Shown: piece by piece, positions 1 to 3,593 of the stretch
Position numbering within the stretch: the first letter of the stretch is position 1
Layout: every line of letters starts with the position of its first letter
NCBI GenBank assembly: GCA_023445955.1
Contig: JAEXJH010000308.1
Location: 1 to 5,821 of the forward strand
Length of the DNA: 5,821 nucleotides
Direction: 5' to 3'
From: Pseudomonadota bacterium
GTDB lineage: Bacteria > Pseudomonadota > Alphaproteobacteria > Caulobacterales > Caulobacteraceae
Notes under the pieces: model-generated
What the model was told of the DNA's origin: nothing
Databases searched by the model: none
What the model saw: only the letters and a program-made list of their open reading frames with translations
Translations under genes and position numbers: made by a program

Positions 1-2
1 TC

Positions 3-107
3 CTGGTGCTGCTGGCCGGAGCGACCTCGGTGACGACCGTCGGCGGCCTGATCGCCGCTGGCCTGGCCCTGTCGCAGCGCCCTGCCCCCGTCCTGAGAGG
101 CGACTGA
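3..107 (+). CDS. C-terminal end of a small membrane protein (5' truncated by window edge)
   Basis: Frame 3 is open from the left edge to TGA at 105-107 and encodes 34 residues. They begin with a hydrophobic, Gly/Ala-rich stretch typical of a membrane helix (LVLLAGATSVTTVGGLIAAG) and end in a short polar basic tail (SQRPAPVLRGD). The stop is followed at once by a second in-frame stop, TAG at 108-110. The same frame then continues with another convincing membrane helix. The fragment may therefore be the true end of an integral membrane protein, or the first part of one protein broken by the two stops (see the next entry). Spacing of the helices loosely recalls the small DUF3325 membrane proteins found in TonB/iron-uptake clusters, but I cannot confirm that from so little sequence. 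Function unknown. Confidence 0.45.
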   Translation: MVLLAGATSVTTVGGLIAAGLALSQRPAPVLRGD

Positions 108-110
108 TAG

Positions 111-262
111 GCGGCAATCCTGTTCGCCGGCGTGGCGCTGGTCCACATCGGCCTGTACGCTGGAAGTTCTCCGATCCCGTGGCCTGGGCCGTGAACCTGG
201 GCTTCCTCGCCGCCGCCGCGTTTCTGGCGCTTCGCGTGCGATTGTCGCGACCAGCGACCTGA
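111..262 (+). pseudogene. Frameshifted remnant of a small membrane protein
   Basis: After the TGA TAG pair, frame 3 reads AAILFAGVALVHIGLYA, a good membrane helix, but it has no ATG and soon reaches a stop. Near position 160 the sensible reading moves to frame 2, which gives WKFSDPVAWAVNLGFLAAAA and then FLALRVRLSRPAT, ending at TGA 260-262. Joining the two frames by adding one base near 160 gives a continuous two-helix protein end of about 51 residues with a basic cytoplasmic-like tail. No start codon or ribosome site is convincing for a separate gene here. It may be the decayed second half of the preceding fragment, or a gene hit by a sequencing error. The W-x(4)-PVAW pattern and helix order are reminiscent of the C-terminal half of DUF3325 proteins, a tentative comparison from memory. 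It ends 3 bases before the convergent kinase stop. Confidence 0.4.
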
Positions 263-265
263 GGG

Positions 266-1612
266 CTAGCGCCCCTTCGGCAGATCGATGACCAGGGCTA
301 GGCCACGCTCGGTGGGACACACGCGAATGGTCCCATCGTGCGCGGAGACGATCGCCGACACGATCGACAGGCCCAGCCCGTGCCCCGGCGAGGCGCGGGC
401 GGCGTCGAGCCGCGCGAACCGCTTGAAGATCTGCTCGTGCGCCTCGGCGGGCACGCCGGGGCCATCGTCCGCGACCTCCAGCGTCACCCGGTCTCCCGCC
501 CCCTGCAGCCTGATCTCGACGCGTGCGCCGCCGCCCGCATGCGCCAGCGCGTTGTCGAGCAGGTTCGATAGCGCCTGCTGAAGAAGCCTCTTCTCGCCCC
601 AGACTTCGACCGGCTGCAGATCCAGGTCCAGCGTCATGCCGGCCGCCTCGAAGGCCGGCGCGTAGGCCTCCGCCAACTCGCGGATCGCCGGCTCCAGAGC
701 CACCGCTGCGAACCGCTCCCGCACCGAGCGCCCTTCCAGCTCCGACAGCGCCATCAGGCTGGAGAGCAGGTCCTGCAGGCCATCCACCTCCTGCACCGCC
801 CCGGCCAGACCCACGCGCTGGGCCGGCGTCGAGGCGATGGTTTCCACATCTTCCAGGCGCGCGCGCAGGCGCATCAGCGGCGTGCGCAGGTCATGAGCGA
901 TGTCGCCGGAGACCTGGCGCAGATTGCCCATCAGGTCGCCAATGCGGTCGAGCATCCGGTTGAGGACCTGGGCCAGCTGGTCGAACTCGCCGCCGGACCC
1001 GTCCAGCGTCATGCGCCGCGACAGGTCGCCGGCCATGATCCCCTCGGCCGTTCCGTGGATGGTCCCCAGCCGCCGCTGGACGACGCGGCCGAACGCCAGC
1101 ATCGCCAGGATCCCGACGACGACCATCACGCCGAAGTTCAGCAGGAACAGCAGCTGCAGCGACCGGTCGATCTGGCGCAGCACGGCGCGGTCGGCGGCCA
1201 CGATCAGGTTGCCGCCGCCAGGCAAGGCGCTGTTCATCGCCTGGGCGACGCCCGCCGCGCCGTCCGCCCGGGTGAACCGCGCGAACTCGCTCCAGCCCAA
1301 CTGCGGAACGGGTCCGGAGAAACCTCCCGCCCGCCGCCGCCCTTGGGCGTCCAGAACCAGATAGCCCATGCCGCTGCCCGCATCGCTGGCGCCGCTGAGA
1401 TAGCCGATCGTCCGCCGCTGCGGCCGTCGCTCTCGCTCCTCGACCGCCCGCACCAGGGTCTCGAAGTCGTCACGGCGCAGCGTAGCCATGAGGGAGTCGG
1501 TCTCCAGCTCGATCCGGTGATCCAGCTGTCGTTCGATCTCGTGGTGCACCATCGTAAAGGCGACCCCGCCGACCGCCACGGTCAGGCCGCAGGACAGGCC
1601 CGCTATGGTCAC
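266..1612 (-). CDS. Membrane sensor histidine kinase (HAMP-HisKA-HATPase), partner of the adjacent OmpR-type regulator
   Basis: The 448-residue protein is an inner-membrane sensor kinase that autophosphorylates on His and passes phosphate to its cognate regulator. Visible order: membrane helix 1 (about residues 3-22); periplasmic sensor region of about 125 residues with no recognised domain; membrane helix 2 (about 152-174); HAMP (about 175-228); HisKA dimerisation domain with H-box DIAHDLRTPL and phospho-acceptor His240; HATPase_c with N-box NLLDNALAHA (about 350-359), G1 DDGPGVP (382-388), F-box FKRF (396-399) and G2 GHGLGLS (410-416). All catalytic boxes are intact, and length is normal for the family. 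The start is GTG at 1610-1612, the only usable start codon after the in-frame TAG of the regulator gene. No good Shine-Dalgarno precedes it, so translation probably depends on the upstream gene. The short cytoplasmic N-terminus before helix 1 is unusual. The signal sensed cannot be deduced. Confidence 0.96.
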   Translation of the reverse strand: MTIAGLSCGLTVAVGGVAFTMVHHEIERQLDHRIELETDSLMATLRRDDFETLVRAVEERERRPQRRTIGYLSGASDAGSGMGYLVLDAQGRRRAGGFSGPVPQLGWSEFARFTRADGAAGVAQAMNSALPGGGNLIVAADRAVLRQIDRSLQLLFLLNFGVMVVVGILAMLAFGRVVQRRLGTIHGTAEGIMAGDLSRRMTLDGSGGEFDQLAQVLNRMLDRIGDLMGNLRQVSGDIAHDLRTPLMRLRARLEDVETIASTPAQRVGLAGAVQEVDGLQDLLSSLMALSELEGRSVRERFAAVALEPAIRELAEAYAPAFEAAGMTLDLDLQPVEVWGEKRLLQQALSNLLDNALAHAGGGARVEIRLQGAGDRVTLEVADDGPGVPAEAHEQIFKRFARLDAARASPGHGLGLSIVSAIVSAHDGTIRVCPTERGLALVIDLPKGR

Positions 1613-1645
1613 AGGGCCAGGCCGCCGATCGACCGGGGAAGTCGG

Positions 1646-2323
1646 CTAAGCATCATCATCCATCATGTAGCCGGCCCCGCGGACCGTCCGGATGGCGCTG
1701 CGCGAAAAGCCCTCGTTGAGCTTGGAGCGCAGACGCGACATGTGAGTCTCGACGATATTGGTCTTGGGGTCGAAGCCGAAGTTCCAGACTCGATCCAGCA
1801 GCATGGTCCGCGTCACCACGCGGCCGGGGCTGCGCATCAGTTGCTCCAGCAGCATGAACTCGCGCGGCTGCAACTCGACCAACCGTCCGCCTCGGCGGAC
1901 CTCGCGGCGAAGCAGGTTCATCTCGACATCGGCGATCCGCAACACGGCCTGAGGCTCGGCCGTCGCCGGACGGCGGCCCAGCGCCATGACCCGCGCGGCC
2001 AGTTCGGAAAAGGCGAAGGGCTTGACCAGGTAGTCGTCTGCGCCCTCTTCCAGGCCCGCCACCCGATCGTTGATCTGCGACATCGCCGTCAGCATCAGGA
2101 TCGGGGTCTTGTCGCCGCTGGCGCGCAGCACCTTCAGCAGGGACAGCCCGTCGATCCCCGGCACCATCCGATCCAGCACCACCACATCGAAAGTCCCAGC
2201 CGAAAGGCGTTGCAGGGCCGCGACGCCATCAGCGGACAGTTCGACCTGATGCCCGCGCTCCTTTAGTCCCCGCGCGACGAAATCGGCCGTCTCGGCGTCA
2301 TCCTCAAGCAAAAAGACGTTCAA
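1646..2323 (-). CDS. OmpR/PhoB-family DNA-binding response regulator
   Basis: A 225-residue cytoplasmic two-domain regulator. The receiver domain (about 1-117) has the acidic pocket E7-D8-D9, phospho-acceptor Asp51 (VVVLDRMVPGIDG), the switch Thr79 (LTA) and Lys101 (LVKPF). The C-terminal winged helix (about 127-222) has the LQPREFMLLEQLM entry and the recognition region ETHMSRLRSKL, closing with IRTVRGAGYMM, all typical of OmpR-type regulators. The start is TTG (2321-2323): no ATG or GTG occurs between it and the upstream in-frame stop TAA (2375-2377), CAGGG lies 9 nt upstream, and the N-terminus (MNVFLLEDD) fits the family. It is the first gene of a leftward two-gene operon; the kinase follows after 33 nt. 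Autoregulation from the divergent region at 2324-2489 is likely. The closest named subgroup cannot be fixed by eye: regulators of this look are often linked to metal or envelope-stress efflux systems. Confidence 0.96.
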   Translation of the reverse strand: MNVFLLEDDAETADFVARGLKERGHQVELSADGVAALQRLSAGTFDVVVLDRMVPGIDGLSLLKVLRASGDKTPILMLTAMSQINDRVAGLEEGADDYLVKPFAFSELAARVMALGRRPATAEPQAVLRIADVEMNLLRREVRRGGRLVELQPREFMLLEQLMRSPGRVVTRTMLLDRVWNFGFDPKTNIVETHMSRLRSKLNEGFSRSAIRTVRGAGYMMDDDA

Positions 2324-2332
2324 GACAGAGCG

Positions 2333-2337
2333 CCCTG
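2333..2337 (-). promoter_or_regulatory. Ribosome binding site supporting the TTG start of the response regulator
   Basis: On the minus strand CAGGG is followed by a 9-nt spacer and then TTG AAC GTC. It is the only purine-rich Shine-Dalgarno-like motif near the expected N-terminus. Together with the lack of any ATG or GTG back to the in-frame TAA at 2375-2377, it decides the rare TTG start. Confidence 0.45.
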
Positions 2338-2373
2338 CGCTCGATCGCGCGGCGCATCGAACATTAGCGGCAG

Positions 2374-2409
2374 ATTACCCCAACTATACATATTCCCAAC
2401 ATTTCCCAC
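2374..2409 (-). promoter_or_regulatory. AT-rich island with three GGGAAT-like repeats, candidate regulator-binding/promoter site
   Basis: This is an AT-rich patch in otherwise GC-rich DNA, 51-86 bp upstream of the response-regulator start. Read on the minus strand it holds GGGAAAT (2401-2407), GGGAATA (2391-2397) and GGGGTAAT (2374-2381). The last two sit in longer copies, GTTGGGAAT and GTTGGGGTAAT, 16 bp apart; the first two are 10 bp apart. OmpR-type regulators usually bind direct repeats about 10-11 bp apart, so the first pair would suit autoregulation. TATAGT (2383-2388, minus) resembles a -10 element, but no convincing -35 lies at the right distance. Function is inferred. Confidence 0.28.
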
Positions 2410-2433
2410 GGGGCGTCGACACCGCCGACCGAG

Positions 2434-2453
2434 GCGCTATCTGCTGATAACGC
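2434..2453. promoter_or_regulatory. Imperfect inverted repeat, candidate operator of the Fur-like operon
   Basis: The 20-bp element has arms GCGcTATC and GATAaCGC around the 4-nt centre TGCT, with seven of eight arm positions pairing. It lies 36 bp upstream of the ATG at 2490, inside the divergent intergenic region. Size and symmetry suit a dimeric winged-helix repressor. It does not match the classical Fur box, in which the half-sites are arranged as GATAAT...ATTATC: here TATC and GATA are the other way round. Autoregulation by the neighbouring Fur-fold protein is an inference from position. Confidence 0.3.
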
Positions 2454-2489
2454 GAACGGGTCGCAACATCAAAGCCTGATCGAAACCAG

Positions 2490-3008
2490 ATGTCCCAAGC
2501 CAGCGCCATGCTTCGTCTGAACGGTCGGCGACTGCATCCGCGCCTGGGCGGACGCCTTGCCGCGCAAGTCGCCGCACCAGCGCCGACGACGGCCACCACA
2601 ACGCCAAACGGACTGCGCCAGAGCGTGATCGAGCGCTGCGACGCGCTGGGCGTACGCCTGACCAGCAAGCGTCGACGTCTGGCCGAGCTGTTCGATCTGA
2701 CGCCCGGCCCCATCGACCTGGAGACGGTCTGGTGGAAGGCGGTGGAGATGGATCTGCAGGTCAACCGGTCCTCGCTGCACCGCCTGGCCAACGACCTGGT
2801 CACCGTCGGCGTCCTGCAGGAGATCGGGATCGCCGACCGCCGCACGCGCTACGCCACGCCGCCGGCCGTCTCGGTGGAGATCGCGACGGGCGATACGGCG
2901 TCAACGGAGCACGATCCGACCCTGATCGAGCATCTGGTCGAGGCCCTGGCCCGCCATGGCGTCGACGCCGCCGGTCGCCGCATCGTCATCAGCCTGGCCG
3001 ACCAATGA
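2490..3008 (+). CDS. Divergent Fur-family (Fur-fold) transcriptional regulator lacking canonical metal ligands
   Basis: This 172-residue protein reads as a Fur relative. Residues 1-40 are an extra basic, Ala/Thr/Pro-rich, probably disordered N-terminus. Residues 45-121 match the Fur winged helix: GVRLTSKRRRLAELF corresponds to the family's G-hydrophobic-R-x-T-x2-R-x3-L segment, and RSSLHRLANDLVTVGVLQEI corresponds to the recognition helix and turn (S-x-ATVYR-x-L pattern). Residues 127-169 follow the length and shape of the Fur dimerisation domain (HDPTLIEHLVEALARHG, then RRIVISL). However, the His-rich strand and the CxxC of metal-dependent Fur proteins are absent. The only cysteine is Cys50, outside that domain, and the conserved recognition-helix Tyr is His97. 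It may be metal-independent or sense something else. The start is the first ATG after an in-frame TAA (2448-2450); ATG at 2508 is also possible, and neither has a clear Shine-Dalgarno. Its stop overlaps the next gene by ATGA. Family call is by eye, fairly sure. Confidence 0.75.
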   Translation: MSQASAMLRLNGRRLHPRLGGRLAAQVAAPAPTTATTTPNGLRQSVIERCDALGVRLTSKRRRLAELFDLTPGPIDLETVWWKAVEMDLQVNRSSLHRLANDLVTVGVLQEIGIADRRTRYATPPAVSVEIATGDTASTEHDPTLIEHLVEALARHGVDAAGRRIVISLADQ

Positions 3009-3157
3009 CGCAGACCAGCACGCCCGCTGATCGCGACCAGATTCCCGGTCTCTCGCTCGATTGCGCCCTGCCCCATCAGGTCGTTCAGGATAGACTGGCC
3101 GCGTCGCCGCTGCTCGCCCCGATCGAGGAGGCGCGTCGGCGGGAGGTCGGCGCCTAG
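3005..3157 (+). CDS. Small protein of unknown function (50 aa), translationally coupled to the Fur-like gene
   Basis: ATG at 3005-3007 overlaps the stop of the Fur-like gene as ATGA, and the frame runs 50 codons to TAG at 3155-3157, one base before the ATG of the EamA gene. About 80% of third positions are G or C, as in neighbouring genes, which supports coding. No Shine-Dalgarno precedes the start, so re-initiation after the Fur-like gene is likely. The product is soluble and has no membrane helix or signal peptide. A polar, Thr/Asp-rich N-terminus is followed by LSLDCALPHQVVQDRLAASP and a charged C-terminal helix-like end, IEEARRREVGA. It contains one Cys (20) and one His (24). I do not recognise a family. 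It could be a partner or accessory factor of the Fur-like regulator or the transporter. It could also be a decayed domain, or simply a coupling ORF. Confidence 0.6.
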   Translation: MTQTSTPADRDQIPGLSLDCALPHQVVQDRLAASPLLAPIEEARRREVGA

Positions 3158-3158
3158 A

Positions 3159-3593
3159 ATGGGATCGAGCGTGAACTGGATCGGCTGGGCGCTAGGCTCG
3201 GCGGGCTTTGCGGCCCTGACCGCGATCTTCGCCAAGATCGGCGTCAGCCAGATCAATTCCGACGTGGCGACATTCATTCGCACCATCGTCATTCTGTTGG
3301 CGCTGGCCGCTTTCCTGACCGCCACGCGCCAGTGGCAGCCGCTGGATACGGTGGGCGGCAAGACCTGGCTTTTCCTGGTCCTGTCGGGGCTGGCGACCGG
3401 CGCGTCCTGGATCTGTTACTTCAAGGCCCTCAAGCTGGGCGACGCGGCGCGCGTGGCGCCGGTCGACAAGCTGAGCGTGATCCTGGTGGCCGTGTTCGGC
3501 GTCGCTTTCCTGGGCGAACGGCTTTCGGCCGCCAACTGGCTGGGCGTGCTCCTGGTCGCCGCCGGCGTGCTGCTCCTGACGCTTCGCTTCTAG
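3159..3593 (+). CDS. Single-domain EamA/DMT-superfamily membrane protein (COG2510-like)
   Basis: A 144-residue inner-membrane protein with about five helices (roughly 6-28, 35-55, 69-89, 97-118 and 124-142). Family-specific stretches are TFIRTIVILLALA, TWLFLVLSGLATGASWICYF, KALKLGDAARVAPVDKLSVI and FLGERLSAANWLGVLLVAAG. These are the hallmarks of the short, one-EamA-domain branch of the drug/metabolite transporter superfamily. Its members are about 140 residues long, so this is a complete gene and not half of a ten-helix transporter. Such proteins probably act as dimers; the substrate is unknown. ATG at 3159 lies one base after the stop of the 50-aa ORF, with GGGAGG (3141-3146) 12 nt upstream, a slightly long spacing. 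It is the last gene of the operon led by the Fur-like regulator, which suggests that transport is controlled by the signal that regulator senses. Its TAG shares CTAG with the stop of the convergent RND gene. Confidence 0.92.
   Translation: MGSSVNWIGWALGSAGFAALTAIFAKIGVSQINSDVATFIRTIVILLALAAFLTATRQWQPLDTVGGKTWLFLVLSGLATGASWICYFKALKLGDAARVAPVDKLSVILVAVFGVAFLGERLSAANWLGVLLVAAGVLLLTLRF

Noticed and set aside
893..2266. Long plus-strand open frame of 457 codons opposite the kinase and regulator
   Set aside because: It is antisense to two genes with complete, family-typical motifs. Its translation is rich in His, Arg, Gln and Pro with no domain; such mirror frames are expected in GC-rich coding DNA.
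2416..2443. Possible sigma-70 promoter on the plus strand: TCGACA with TATCTG 16 bp downstream
   Set aside because: The -35-like hexamer is close to consensus, but the -10 matches only three positions and no other support exists.
2445..2459. Classical Fur box starting with TGATAA
   Set aside because: Only one half-site is present; the following bases (CGCGAACG) do not give the ATTATCA half.
2384..2845. Minus-strand open frame of 153 codons opposite the Fur-like gene
   Set aside because: The translation is Arg/Ser-rich and low in plausible structure, whereas the plus-strand frame has the Fur fold and fits the operon packing.
2732..3157. A 141-codon plus-strand frame that contains the 50-aa ORF
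   Set aside because: The part before 3005 overlaps the Fur-like gene out of frame and is Arg/Gly/Pro-rich. Only the section from the ATG at 3005 looks coding.
3159..3593. EamA gene as a truncated half of a ten-helix DMT transporter
   Set aside because: Its length and sequence match the family of complete one-domain proteins of about 140 residues; start and end are both normal.
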